A DNA stretch of 64,000 bases, from the NCBI RefSeq assembly GCF_050262165.1, contig NZ_CP189844.1. One strand, given 5' to 3'. The translations under genes and the position numbers were made by a program. The stretch's first letter is position 1. Every line of letters starts with the position of its first letter. The notes beneath the pieces were generated by a model, which did not search any database, was not told the origin of the DNA, and was given only the letters and a program-made list of their open reading frames with translations. The DNA comes from Parvimonas sp015257355 (GTDB lineage Bacteria; Bacillota; Clostridia; Tissierellales; Peptoniphilaceae). This document shows, piece by piece, positions 25,083-33,807 of this stretch.

Positions 25083-25113
25083 AAAAAAAATCCTATGAGC
25101 AAAACTCATAGGA
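25083..25113 (-). terminator. Terminator of tRNA-Pro
   Basis: TCCTATGAG-TTTTG-CTCATAGGA (minus strand) followed by eight T. Confidence 0.88.
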
Positions 25114-25115
25114 AT

Positions 25116-25192
25116 TGGTCGGGGTGAGAAGATTCGAACTCCCGGCCCCATGGTCCCAAACCACGTGCGCTACCAAACTGCGCTACACCCCG
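25116..25192 (-). tRNA. tRNA-Pro (anticodon TGG)
   Basis: On the minus strand the cloverleaf begins CGGGGTGTAGCGCAG and ends CACCCCG-A-CCA, with CCA encoded. The anticodon loop TTTGGGA gives TGG and the T-arm contains GTTCGAATC. Length is 77 nt. Confidence 0.97.
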
Positions 25193-25292
25193 TTACGATT
25201 ACCTACATATTATATACCTTTTATTTTGATTTGTCAACACTTTTTTAAAATTTTTTGTTTAAATCATTGGTAATATAATATTTTAATCGCAA

Positions 25293-25895
25293 TTATTTGT
25301 TTTTTTGGTGTAAGTTTATTATATCCATTGTTGTTGGTTTATCTTTGAGATATGTTTTTACAACTGCAAAAGTTTCTCTGAAATATGATGAAATAAAAGC
25401 TCCTGTTGGTGTTTTTGCAGGAACAGTTTTTGCCAAAACTCCAAATCTATAAACTATAAGTTTTGCTCTAAATAAATGATAACTTGATGAAATTACCATA
25501 ATTTCTGAAGGTTTTTTATCAAGTTTTTCTAATGCAAACTTTATGTTTTCAAAAGTGTTTTTGCTTTTTGTTTCAAGGATTAATCTATCTTTATCAATTC
25601 CTTTTTCAATTAAGTATTTTTGCATATATTCAGCTTGAGAAAGCTCGTTGTTATTTTCTTTTCCTCCACAAAGAACAGCCTTTGCTGTTTTGTGTTTGTT
25701 TAAGTATTCGATTGTTGTATCCAGTCTATTTATTAAAGTTTTTGAAAGATTTCCATTATTTGCCTTTGCTCCAAGAACTAGAACATAATTTTCATAAGTA
25801 TCCATATCGTTTTTTTGTGAACCGAAAATTAATGACTGAATAAGGATTATTAAGCAAAAACCTACGAATAGAAAAAATTTAAATAGTCTTTTCAT
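25293..25895 (-). CDS. DUF218/YdcF-family membrane-anchored protein
   Basis: 200 residues. One N-terminal helix (about 4-24) is followed by a DUF218 (ElyC/SanA/YdcF) domain: VLVLGAKANNGNLSKTLINRL, VLCGGKENNNELSQAEYM, LETKSKNTFENI and VISSSYHLFRA. Members are implicated in envelope or cell-wall homeostasis. The start is 9 bases after msrC, so the two are co-transcribed. An AAGGAGG RBS is present. Confidence 0.85.
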   Translation of the reverse strand: MKRLFKFFLFVGFCLIILIQSLIFGSQKNDMDTYENYVLVLGAKANNGNLSKTLINRLDTTIEYLNKHKTAKAVLCGGKENNNELSQAEYMQKYLIEKGIDKDRLILETKSKNTFENIKFALEKLDKKPSEIMVISSSYHLFRAKLIVYRFGVLAKTVPAKTPTGAFISSYFRETFAVVKTYLKDKPTTMDIINLHQKNK

Positions 25896-25904
25896 AGTGC
25901 CTCC

Positions 25905-26390
25905 TTAAATGTGATTTTCTAGTTGTTTAACAAATGCTTCTAAGAATATTTGTTCTTCATTTGAAAATCTGTTGAAAATTGGTGAGTCAATATCCAACAC
26001 ACCAAATAATTTATCGTCTTTAAAAATTGGGATTACAATTTCTGAATTACTCTTACTGTCACAGGCAATATGACCTTCAAAATTGTGAACATTTTCGATA
26101 TTCAAAGTCTTTTTAAGACTTGCGCTCGTTCCACAAACACCTTTTCCATTCTGAATTCTAACACAGGCTGGAAGTCCTTGAAAAGGTCCTAGAACAAGAG
26201 TATCTGTCTTTTCATCTAGTATATAAAATCCTACCCAATTGATTTTTTCTAAAAAGAAATTTAATAGGGCAGATGCATTTGATAAATTTGCTATTGTATT
26301 TTCTTCGTTATTACATAATTCGTAAAGATCTTTTATTAAATAGGAGTATTGTTCTCCTAAGTTTCCTTCATATTTAATTGGATTAAACAT
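25905..26390 (-). CDS. msrC: Free methionine-(R)-sulfoxide reductase (GAF domain)
   Basis: Reduces free methionine-R-sulfoxide. A GAF-fold protein of 161 residues with the three fRMsr cysteines in LPACVRI, GKGVCGTSA and GHIACDSKSNSEIV. FKDDKLFGVLDIDSP is the GAF C-terminal strand region. It is first in a two-gene unit with the DUF218 gene and gives oxidative-stress protection to an anaerobe. Confidence 0.92.
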   Translation of the reverse strand: MFNPIKYEGNLGEQYSYLIKDLYELCNNEENTIANLSNASALLNFFLEKINWVGFYILDEKTDTLVLGPFQGLPACVRIQNGKGVCGTSASLKKTLNIENVHNFEGHIACDSKSNSEIVIPIFKDDKLFGVLDIDSPIFNRFSNEEQIFLEAFVKQLENHI

Positions 26391-26465
26391 ATAACTCTCC
26401 TTTTTGGTTAATATAATAATATTAACACAAAAGTCTATTAATTTCTAGTTTAATACTCAATTTAA

Positions 26466-26495
26466 TACTAAAAGCTGACTAAAAAGTCAGCTTTT
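26466..26495 (-). terminator. Hairpin downstream of the DUF6483-like gene
   Basis: AAAAGCTGACT-AAAA-AGTCAGCTTTT, immediately after (touching) the stop at 26496 on the minus strand. Confidence 0.75.
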
Positions 26496-26867
26496 TTAAA
26501 TTAGGTCTGATAAACTATTCATATTGCATTCGTTAAGCAAGTCTTTTATGCCTGTTTTTATCTCTTCTCTATCAAAATCATGTTCGTTTAAGAATTTTGA
26601 ACTCTTTTCATTTAGATATGAATAAAATAAAAGTCCTATTAATAAACTATCTTGAGTTTTGAATTTAATTAGGTTAAATAAAGCATCTTCTGCTTCGTTT
26701 ATATTACCAGCATCAATTTTTGATTTTAAATCTTTTAAAATTTCTTTACTTGCTTCTAGTTTCAATAGTTTTTCTGGTGAAGAATTTTTGTCGATTTTAA
26801 AGACAAACTCTAAAATCATACTTATCCATTCTTCAATTTTTCTCATTATATAATCATTTTTTAGCAT
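26496..26867 (-). CDS. DUF6483-like small helical protein
   Basis: 123 residues, soluble and helical. The start MLKNDYIMRKIEEWI resembles the small DUF6483 family of Firmicutes. No catalytic motif is seen. It starts 8 bases after the preceding membrane-protein gene, with its RBS (TAGGAG) formed at that gene's stop, so they are co-transcribed. Function unknown. Confidence 0.7.
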   Translation of the reverse strand: MLKNDYIMRKIEEWISMILEFVFKIDKNSSPEKLLKLEASKEILKDLKSKIDAGNINEAEDALFNLIKFKTQDSLLIGLLFYSYLNEKSSKFLNEHDFDREEIKTGIKDLLNECNMNSLSDLI

Positions 26868-26875
26868 ATTTTCTC

Positions 26876-27412
26876 CTAGTCAACTACTTCAAGATATGCT
26901 AGGTAAAAGTAAGCGGTAGAGCATATCAAGCCTAAGTTTAAAATTATCCACAATCCTACTTTTTTTGAATATCTTGAAAAGTAAGCTCCAACTGCTCCAA
27001 CTATCTGTGGGAAAAAGAATCCTAAATACCCAATATAATCTGGCAGATGAATTCCTTGTCCTGTTTCAAAGGATTTTACATATAGGAGTAAAATTGATTC
27101 TACTATAGCACCTATTGAAAATAGTATTATTGATAAATTTTCTTTTTTCATATCAAACCTCCAACTCATTATACGTTCTAGATTAAAGGTAATTAAGAAA
27201 AGAATTACACTTATTAAAGAGTAAATCTTTCTAGAATTTCTTGAAAAATACATTGAAAATCCAAGTAAAACTAAAGTTATAGGTTGTAATGCCAATAAAA
27301 TTTTTACATTTAAGTTTGAAAAGTGTACAGCAACAGCCCAAAAGGCTGTGATACAAAATGAAATCAAAGATAGTGTAAAAACTATTTTTGGTAAATTGTT
27401 TTTTTGTTCCAT
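26876..27412 (-). CDS. Multi-pass membrane protein, full-length member of a duplicated pair
   Basis: 178 residues with about five predicted hydrophobic helices. No known motif. Its first 85 residues are clearly homologous to the 95-residue product of 27490-27777 (shared PKIVFTLSLISF, LLGFS-YF-RN, KIYS-ISVI-FLITFN). The RBS and start context (GGAGGTTACTATGGA) is identical in both, so a tandem duplication included the leader. Confidence 0.7.
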   Translation of the reverse strand: MEQKNNLPKIVFTLSLISFCITAFWAVAVHFSNLNVKILLALQPITLVLLGFSMYFSRNSRKIYSLISVILFLITFNLERIMSWRFDMKKENLSIILFSIGAIVESILLLYVKSFETGQGIHLPDYIGYLGFFFPQIVGAVGAYFSRYSKKVGLWIILNLGLICSTAYFYLAYLEVVD

Positions 27413-27489
27413 AGTAACCTCCAGAAACCAATATAAAATACATTATAAATATAACTCTGTTATCGCGATAATATTTTTACTAAATTATC

Positions 27490-27777
27490 TTAATTTAAAT
27501 TTAATAAAATCAATATAAAAATCATAATACTTTTAATATTAAATGTAATTAAGAAAAAAATTACAGATATTATAGAGTAAATTTTTGCTAAATTTCTTGT
27601 AAAATATATTGAAAATCCAAGTAAAATAAGAGTTGATACATATAGTACTAAAAAATATATTCCATCTATATCATTTGTATAATCTGTAAGATAATTTACA
27701 GAATATAGTAATATGGTAATTAAAAATGAAATCAAAGATAGTGTAAAAACTATTTTTGGAAATTTTTTTGCTTCCAT
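27490..27777 (-). CDS. Truncated paralogue of the adjacent membrane protein
   Basis: 95 residues with three hydrophobic helices, matching the N-terminal half of the gene at 26876-27412. After ITFN the sequence changes to a short Ile/Leu-rich end and stops, so it lacks the last two helices of its neighbour. It may be a decaying copy or a short functional variant. Confidence 0.6.
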   Translation of the reverse strand: MEAKKFPKIVFTLSLISFLITILLYSVNYLTDYTNDIDGIYFLVLYVSTLILLGFSIYFTRNLAKIYSIISVIFFLITFNIKSIMIFILILLNLN

Positions 27778-27802
27778 AGTAACCTCCTTTATTTAGAAGA
27801 AT

Positions 27803-28744
27803 CTAAAAAAGTTTCTTAAATTCCTCTTGTGCTAAAATAAGCTCGTGAGTCATTGCAGGATCGAAAGAAGTGTGACCTGAAATAGGGAAAATCAATTTTG
27901 AATTATTTAGTTTTTCATGCAATAAATAAGCTCCAACAGGTCTGCAATCTACATCATATCTGCCATGAACAATTATTGTAGGAATATCCTTAATCTTTTC
28001 AACATTATTTAAAATGTAATTTTCTTCAAAGAAACAATTATTTACAAAGTAATGGCATTCCATAATTGCCATTGAAATATCTTCATCAGTGATTTCTTCT
28101 GAAATAACTCTCGGTTCAAGAGCAACAACTGAATTTTCAAATGCACTAAAAGATTTTCCGTATTTTTTCTTTGTTTCGTAATCGTCTGAAGTTAAGTATT
28201 TATAGTAACTTTTAATATAATCTTTTCTTTCTTCTTCGTTAAAAGGAGATTTAAAGATTTCAAAAGCTTCAGGGAAGAACATTCCTGCTCCACCTTGATA
28301 TAACCACTTAACATCTTCATCTCTTCCTAAGAAAATTCCTCTTAAAATTAAACCTACAACGCTTTGTGGATAATTTTCTGCATAGTATAAGGAAAGTGTA
28401 GTTCCCCAAGAGCCACCATAAACAAGCCATTTATCAATCTTTAAATGTTCTCTTATCTTTTCCATATCCTTTGCAAGATTTTGTGTATTATTGTCTTTTA
28501 ATTCCAAAAATGGTTTACTTTTACCGCAACCTCTTTGGTCGATTGTTATAATTCTATAAAAAGATGGATCTAAAAATCTTTTAGATTTGTCGCCACATCC
28601 ACAACCTGGTCCGCCGTGAACAAAAACAACAGGTGCTCCATTTGGATTTCCGGATTGTTCATAATAAACTTCGTGAATATCATCAACCTTTAAATATCCT
28701 TTATCGAATGATTCAAATTCAGGAAAAAGTGTCTTAAATTCCAT
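27803..28744 (-). CDS. pip: Proline iminopeptidase
   Basis: Alpha/beta-hydrolase releasing N-terminal proline from peptides, 313 residues. HGGPGCGC (oxyanion loop), catalytic Ser112 in GGSWGTTL, Asp in VHGRYDVDCRP and His in SGHTSFD are visible. DQRGCGKS is typical of the family. It is cytosolic with no signal peptide, fitting an organism that uses peptides. TAGGAGG precedes the ATG. Confidence 0.93.
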   Translation of the reverse strand: MEFKTLFPEFESFDKGYLKVDDIHEVYYEQSGNPNGAPVVFVHGGPGCGCGDKSKRFLDPSFYRIITIDQRGCGKSKPFLELKDNNTQNLAKDMEKIREHLKIDKWLVYGGSWGTTLSLYYAENYPQSVVGLILRGIFLGRDEDVKWLYQGGAGMFFPEAFEIFKSPFNEEERKDYIKSYYKYLTSDDYETKKKYGKSFSAFENSVVALEPRVISEEITDEDISMAIMECHYFVNNCFFEENYILNNVEKIKDIPTIIVHGRYDVDCRPVGAYLLHEKLNNSKLIFPISGHTSFDPAMTHELILAQEEFKKLF

Positions 28745-28857
28745 ATTTACCTCCTAATTAGCTATTTAGTCTATACTATAATAAATAAAATCTTTTGTCA
28801 AGTTGTTTTTTATGGTCAAATTGTGATAAAATCATTAAATGAAGATTAGGAGGATAT

Positions 28858-29097
28858 ATGATAGGAATAATTGCAGCTTGCCTTACAACTTTCGCATTTG
28901 CACCGCAAGTAATAAAGATAATAAAAGATAAAAATACACAATCTCTTTATTTGATAATGTGTATTATGCAAACAACAGGAATTTTTCTTTGGTTAGTTCA
29001 CGGATTAATGATAAAAGATTTTCCACTGATTTTTGCAAACAGCATTTCATTTGTTTTAGTTTTAATAATACTTATTCATAAAATCAAATATAAATAG
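28858..29097 (+). CDS. SemiSWEET-family transporter
   Basis: 79 residues, three helices, with the PQ motif in FAPQVIKIIKDKNTQSLYL and a conserved N in the third helix (FANSISF). SemiSWEETs dimerise to move sugars, although the substrate here is unknown. It lies just ahead of the class I aldolase gene on the same strand. A second SemiSWEET is at 33808-34065. Confidence 0.85.
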   Translation: MIGIIAACLTTFAFAPQVIKIIKDKNTQSLYLIMCIMQTTGIFLWLVHGLMIKDFPLIFANSISFVLVLIILIHKIKYK

Positions 29098-29168
29098 ATT
29101 TATAACTGAAAATATGTTAAAATATACTTAGAGTAAAATTTACTTAATAATTTTTAAGGAGCGAAAAT

Positions 29169-30056
29169 ATGGATTTACAAAAATTTAACAGAATCAAAAA
29201 CGATGAAGGTTTTATAGCAGCTTTAGATCAAAGTGGTGGAAGTACACCAAAAGCGCTTAGATTATATGGTATAAACGAAGATGCTTATTCAAATGAAGCT
29301 GAAATGTTCGATTTAATTCACGAAATGCGTTCAAGAATTGTTACTTCAAAGGCGTTTAATAAAGAACGTATATTAGGAGCAATTCTATTTGAAATGACAA
29401 TGGAAAGAAAAGTTAACGGTAAATTCACTCCGGACTATTTATGGAATGAAAAAGGAATAGTTTCATTTTTAAAAGTTGACAAAGGCTTAGCAGAAGAAAA
29501 AGATGGTGTTCAACTTATGAAAGAAATTCCAAATTTAGCTGAAATAGTAAAAAAAGGCGTTGAATATGGAGTTTTTGGAACAAAAATGCGTTCAGTAATT
29601 AAAAAAGCAAATGAAGAAGCTATTAAAGAAGTTGTAGCTCAACAATTTGACTTTGCAAAACAAATAATTGCTGGTGGACTTGTTCCAATAGTTGAACCTG
29701 AAGTTGATATAAATTCAGATGAAAAAGAAAAATGTGAAGAAATTTTAAAAAGAGAAATTTTAAAAGAACTTGATAAATTAGAAGAAGGACAAGAAGTGAT
29801 GTTAAAACTTACATTACCAACTGTTCCTAATTTCTACAAAGAATTAGTTGACCATAAGAGAGTTGTTAGAGTTGTTGCTCTTTCAGGTGGATATTCAAGA
29901 GAAGAATCAAATGAACTTCTTGCTAAAAACCATGGAGTTATTGCAAGTTTCTCAAGAGCTTTATCAGAAGGACTTAATGTAAATCAAACTCAGGAAGAAT
30001 TTGACAAAATGTTAGACAGTTCAATTCAAAGTATATTTGAAGCATCAATAAAATAG
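29169..30056 (+). CDS. fda: Fructose-1,6-bisphosphate aldolase, class I
   Basis: Schiff-base aldolase of glycolysis, 295 residues, of the staphylococcal Fda type. The N-terminus ends in the substrate loop AALDQSGGSTPKAL. GTKMRSVIK and EVMLKLTLPT carry the conserved lysines, the latter expected to form the Schiff base. VALSGGYSREESN is the phosphate-binding region. AAGGAG precedes the ATG. A terminator follows directly. Confidence 0.92.
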   Translation: MDLQKFNRIKNDEGFIAALDQSGGSTPKALRLYGINEDAYSNEAEMFDLIHEMRSRIVTSKAFNKERILGAILFEMTMERKVNGKFTPDYLWNEKGIVSFLKVDKGLAEEKDGVQLMKEIPNLAEIVKKGVEYGVFGTKMRSVIKKANEEAIKEVVAQQFDFAKQIIAGGLVPIVEPEVDINSDEKEKCEEILKREILKELDKLEEGQEVMLKLTLPTVPNFYKELVDHKRVVRVVALSGGYSREESNELLAKNHGVIASFSRALSEGLNVNQTQEEFDKMLDSSIQSIFEASIK

Positions 30057-30093
30057 TTTATAATACAGCCGAGAAATCGGCTGTTTTTTTATG
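30057..30093 (+). terminator. Terminator of fda (copy 1 of an identical pair)
   Basis: ACAGCCGA-GAAA-TCGGCTGT with T-run. The 37-base stretch is repeated exactly at 31120-31156. Confidence 0.92.
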
Positions 30094-30122
30094 GGATAAT
30101 TTAAGAAAAAATTAAAAAAATG

Positions 30123-30177
30123 TTGACAGATATATCGAAGTGTGATATATTATAGATACATCGAGATACGATATATA
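30123..30177 (+). promoter_or_regulatory. Promoter with two dyad operators before the PadR gene
   Basis: TTGACA (30123-30128), 17 bases, TATATT (30146-30151). An imperfect dyad ATATATCGAAGTGTGATATAT covers the spacer and -10. A second, TACATCGAGATACGATATA, follows at about 30156-30175. They probably bind the PadR product for autorepression (inference). Confidence 0.65.
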
Positions 30178-30201
30178 ATGATTTGATATAAGGAGTCAAA
30201 T

Positions 30202-30525
30202 ATGGATTTAAAATTAAAGAAAATATATGCGCCTATGTCAGAAACTGCCTTTTATATTCTGTTTAGTTTACAAGTTCCTAATCATGGATATGGTATAGGG
30301 CAGGAAGTCAAAAAAATGACTCAAAATGAAATAAATATAAGTCCGGGAACAATGTATGGAACTTTGTCAAAAATGGAAAAAGACGGACTTATCACTTTCG
30401 TTAGAGAAGAAGATAAAAGAAAAATTTATTTAATAACTGAAATAGGTAGAGAAATATTAAATTTAGAATTAGATAGAATAAAAAGATTGTATAAAAATAG
30501 CATTGGAGATGAATATTATGGCTAG
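30202..30525 (+). CDS. PadR-family transcriptional regulator
   Basis: 107 residues: winged helix with SETAFYILFSL, HGYGIGQEV, ISPGTMYGTLSKMEKDGLI and RKIYLIT, followed by a short C-terminal dimerisation helix. Probably represses its own operon through the dyads in its promoter. The downstream DUF2812 membrane gene overlaps its end, the usual PadR-effector pairing. Confidence 0.9.
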   Translation: MDLKLKKIYAPMSETAFYILFSLQVPNHGYGIGQEVKKMTQNEINISPGTMYGTLSKMEKDGLITFVREEDKRKIYLITEIGREILNLELDRIKRLYKNSIGDEYYG

Positions 30526-31069
30526 AAGAAAAACTAAAATAAGATTTTTTACAATTGGTGATTATGTTGAAATAGAAAAATGGCTAGAGGAAAATCATAG
30601 AAATGGCTGGAAGTTGGTTAAGTCTAGATTTCTTTGTTTCTTCATTTTTGAAGAATGTAAGAAAGAAAACTCAAATTATAGATTAGATTTTAAAAATGAA
30701 AAAGTAACAGAAGATTATGTACAAATGTATAAGGACTATGGTTGGGAATATATTGGTTCCTGTTTTGGTTGGAATTACTTTAGAAAAATAAATATTAATG
30801 ATGATTCAGAAGCTGAAAAAGAGATTTTTTCTGATTCTGAATCTAAACTAAATATGATTAATCATATTTTTAAAACTAGAATGTTTCCTTCATTAACTTT
30901 TTTCTTTATCGCTATAGGTGTAAATGGTTTAAGACTTGCTAATGATACTCATAGAACTGTAGATATATATTCTGGAGTATTTTTGCTAATTTTATTTTTG
31001 ATATACTTATTTGCTTTTGTTCATTGTTTAATTAAACTAAAAAGGTTGAAAAAAGAATTAGAAAGATAA
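30518..31069 (+). CDS. DUF2812 domain membrane protein
   Basis: 184 residues from ATG 30518, overlapping the PadR stop by eight bases. GGAG at 30505-30508 supports this start rather than 30503. The N-terminal DUF2812 region (about 5-95) has FTIGDYVEIEKWL, GWKLVK, YRLDF and DYGWEYIGSCFGWNYFRK. Two hydrophobic helices follow (about 125-180). DUF2812 proteins are commonly paired with PadR regulators. Function unknown. Confidence 0.85.
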   Translation: MARRKTKIRFFTIGDYVEIEKWLEENHRNGWKLVKSRFLCFFIFEECKKENSNYRLDFKNEKVTEDYVQMYKDYGWEYIGSCFGWNYFRKININDDSEAEKEIFSDSESKLNMINHIFKTRMFPSLTFFFIAIGVNGLRLANDTHRTVDIYSGVFLLILFLIYLFAFVHCLIKLKRLKKELER

Positions 31070-31119
31070 AATTTTTTAAAAATTCTGAAATTGAATTTAA
31101 TAAGAATATAATTAAATAA

Positions 31120-31156
31120 TTTATAATACAGCCGAGAAATCGGCTGTTTTTTTATG
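31120..31156 (+). terminator. Terminator of the PadR/DUF2812 cassette (copy 2)
   Basis: Identical over 37 bases to the fda terminator at 30057-30093. Confidence 0.92.
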
Positions 31157-31267
31157 TAAAAATTTATGTTGAAATAAAAGTATATATAATGTAAAATATA
31201 TAGGAAATGAAATGCTAAAAAGTTATTGATTTAAAAAGTTTAAATAATATATTTTATAGGAGGCTTT

Positions 31268-31552
31268 ATGTTATTAATAATAGCAATTGGAGGAGTCATT
31301 TTCACGATAATTGGTCGTGTTATGGAAATTCAAAATAGGAGTTTCATATTTTATAAACTTATAAGTTATTTAATAGCGATATTATGCTTAACTAAATTTA
31401 TTTACGATGTTATAAAATATGATAGTTACTTTACTAATACAAGTTGGGAAGCGTTTTTTGAAGTAGCATCAACGGATTATAGAAGAATATTGATTTATGT
31501 TCTTATAATATTTATTTTTAATCTTATTCCTAGTTCGTTTTTTAAAAAATAA
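31268..31552 (+). CDS. Small three-helix membrane protein
   Basis: 94 residues with hydrophobic segments at about 2-16, 25-45 and 76-90. I do not recognise a family. AGGAGG eight bases upstream supports the start. It is followed after 18 bases by the MazG-like gene on the same strand. Confidence 0.6.
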   Translation: MLLIIAIGGVIFTIIGRVMEIQNRSFIFYKLISYLIAILCLTKFIYDVIKYDSYFTNTSWEAFFEVASTDYRRILIYVLIIFIFNLIPSSFFKK

Positions 31553-31570
31553 TTAGAAAGTTGGTGTAGA

Positions 31571-31897
31571 ATGAGTGATTTTAATATAAATGAAATGCTT
31601 GAAATGCAAAGAATATTACAAGATAAGTATAAGGATAAATGGGAAAAAATTTGTCCAGAAGTTGGCAAGAATAAACTACTATGGATGATTGGTGAAATTG
31701 GAGAAGTTATAGATATAATAAAAAAGAATGGAGATGAAAAATCTCTTAAAGACAAAGAACTTCGTAAACATTTAGTAGAAGAAATGGCAGATGTTCTCAT
31801 GTATTACAATGACGTTCTCCTTTGCTATGGAATAGATGCTGAGGAACTAAAAGAAGCATATACGACAAAATTTGAAAAAAATATGAAACGTTGGTAG
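31571..31897 (+). CDS. MazG-like nucleotide pyrophosphohydrolase
   Basis: 108 residues, all-alpha NTP-PPase fold. The Mg-binding EExxE-type helices are visible in IGEIGEVIDIIKK and VEEMADVLMYYNDV. It probably hydrolyses a non-canonical or excess nucleoside triphosphate. It may be co-transcribed with the small membrane protein. Confidence 0.8.
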   Translation: MSDFNINEMLEMQRILQDKYKDKWEKICPEVGKNKLLWMIGEIGEVIDIIKKNGDEKSLKDKELRKHLVEEMADVLMYYNDVLLCYGIDAEELKEAYTTKFEKNMKRW

Positions 31898-31908
31898 ATA
31901 GTATAAGT

Positions 31909-31938
31909 TAAAAGGCGATAGAAATCGTCTTTTTTGTT
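31909..31938 (+). terminator. Terminator of the MazG-like gene
   Basis: AAAGGCGAT-AGAA-ATCGTCTTT with T-run. Confidence 0.85.
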
Positions 31939-31989
31939 GTGGAAATGAGATTGACGCGAAACTTTTTATTTTTATAGAATTTCTAATAA

Positions 31990-32815
31990 TAATACTTGAA
32001 GTTAATTTACTGTTCACGTCTATCTCTTAAACAAAGGTGCTTCCTTTACACGTCATCTTGAGCGAAACGTAGCATAGCGAAGTGAAGTCAATCTAGCCCT
32101 AACTTTGCTTGTTTACAAGCAAAAGTAGGTCTGACGCAAAGATTGTTCAAATCTTTGATTTGAGTACAATCGACTGAGAAGATCTCATACTTTTGCTTTA
32201 GCAAAAGTAAATGTATCGAAGATACATCGAAAAAAATTATTTGCTAAAAGTTTTTAGGATATTTTCATAGAAGTTATATAAATATTATATTGTTAATATA
32301 AGTCCTTTACAGGACTTACTATTGCTTGTAAACAAGCAATAGTTGAGATCTCTCCACTACGTTTCACTTCGGTCGAGATGACGTGTTTGGAGTATCTCTT
32401 TGCAAAAAGTTATGACTTGAAAATTTTCAATTAATAAAACATATAAATAGAATGACTTTATTTTTTAAAATAAATAAAAAATTTTTCTTATAATATTTTT
32501 TGTTTTTATATAAGTCCTTTACAGGACTTACTATTGCTTGTTTACAAGCAATAGTTGAGATCTCTCCGCTCCATTCGTTTCACTCCGGTCGAGATGACGT
32601 GTTAGGAGGATTTTCTTTGCTTAACATCCTCACGTGAATTATTTTATTTTTTATGCAATTTCTAAATTCATTTTTTTTTAATAATATTTGATGTTTATTT
32701 ACCTTTAACGTTAAGCTATTAATCGAAGATATATACCCCAATACGTCATCTCGACCAACGTGGAGAGATCTCACACTTTTGCTTTAGCAAAAGTAAATGT
32801 ATCGAAGATACATAA
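31990..32815. repeat. Interspersed repeat block C
   Basis: Longest block. It has CACGTCATCTTGAGCG at about 32057, GCTTGTTTACAAGC near 32107, and TTTTGCTTTAGCAAAA with ATGTATCGAAGATACAT at about 32190-32227. AGTCCTTTACAGGACTTAC with GCTTGTAAACAAGC, GAGATCTCTCC and GAGATGACGTG lies at about 32300-32410. A second near-copy lies at about 32512-32605, and a final GTCATCTCGACC...ATGTATCGAAGATACAT at about 32745-32813. No gene is supported in the gap 31939-32946. Confidence 0.8.
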
Positions 32816-32946
32816 AATATGTAAATCTTATAAGCCACAAGCATATCAACTTAAATTGAATGAAATATATTCTTATGATATAATCAGAATAAAGTATTTA
32901 CAATGAAAATTTAGATATAATCTTCTTAAATAGAAAGGAGTAAAAA

Positions 32947-33723
32947 ATGGTTTTAAATGAAAAACAATTAATATACGGTTATGATTATTACTTCAAAAAT
33001 GAAAATAGACCTAGAAGTATTGTTGAGGTTTCTGAATATAATGGAGAAAATGCAATTATAATTAATTGTACTCAATTGGATGATAGTTCTACTTCAAAGT
33101 ACAAAACTGCAAAGGCAAGAAAAAATGTTGTAAATGAATGGTGTGATTTTTTAATTAAAAATCCAACAGCTTTTACAGAACTTACATTTTGTACAAGAAT
33201 GCCACAAGAACTTTTTGATGCGGTATGCTCTCAACAAAATCTTAAAAAATTATATATTAAATGGGGAGTTTATCCAGATATTTCAAAGATTTCAAATCTT
33301 GTTAATCTTGAATTTCTTCATTTAGGTTCAGGTTCAAGTGTAGGGAGTGTTGAACCAATTTCGAAGTTAGAAAATTTAGTAGCTTTAACTGTTGAAAATT
33401 TTCAAAAAATTCTTGACTATACTCCACTTACAAATCTAAAAAAATTGGAAAGTCTTACAATTGAGGGAGATTCCTTTGCTCCGAAAAATATTCATATAGA
33501 TTCTATTGATTTTTTGAAAGATATGAAGCAATTAAGATTTTTTAGATTTTTTACAAGTGTTGTAAAAAGTAAGGATTACACTCCACTTTTAAGTCTTGAA
33601 AATATAGAGCATTTATCTATAAAGCCGTCTAAAGAGGTTAATGAATTATATGATGATATACTTAAACTTCCAAAATTAAAATATGGAACAATTGTATTTA
33701 ATCCTGAATTTTATAAAAAATAG
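32947..33723 (+). CDS. Leucine-rich-repeat-like cytoplasmic protein
   Basis: 258 residues without signal peptide. From about residue 95 it shows degenerate leucine-rich repeats (NLKKLYIKWGVYPDISKISNL, NLEFLHLGSG, LENLVALTVEN, LKKLESLTIEGD, LENIEHLSIK), about six units of the internalin-like kind. The N-terminal 90 residues are unassigned. The absence of export or anchoring signals suggests an intracellular protein-binding role. GAAAGGAG precedes the ATG. Confidence 0.7.
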   Translation: MVLNEKQLIYGYDYYFKNENRPRSIVEVSEYNGENAIIINCTQLDDSSTSKYKTAKARKNVVNEWCDFLIKNPTAFTELTFCTRMPQELFDAVCSQQNLKKLYIKWGVYPDISKISNLVNLEFLHLGSGSSVGSVEPISKLENLVALTVENFQKILDYTPLTNLKKLESLTIEGDSFAPKNIHIDSIDFLKDMKQLRFFRFFTSVVKSKDYTPLLSLENIEHLSIKPSKEVNELYDDILKLPKLKYGTIVFNPEFYKK

Positions 33724-33807
33724 AAAAAATTTATTATACAGTATCTTATAAATTAAAAAAATATGGTATAATATATTCTATATTTTAAAAAGAAAGAAGG
33801 AAAAGTA

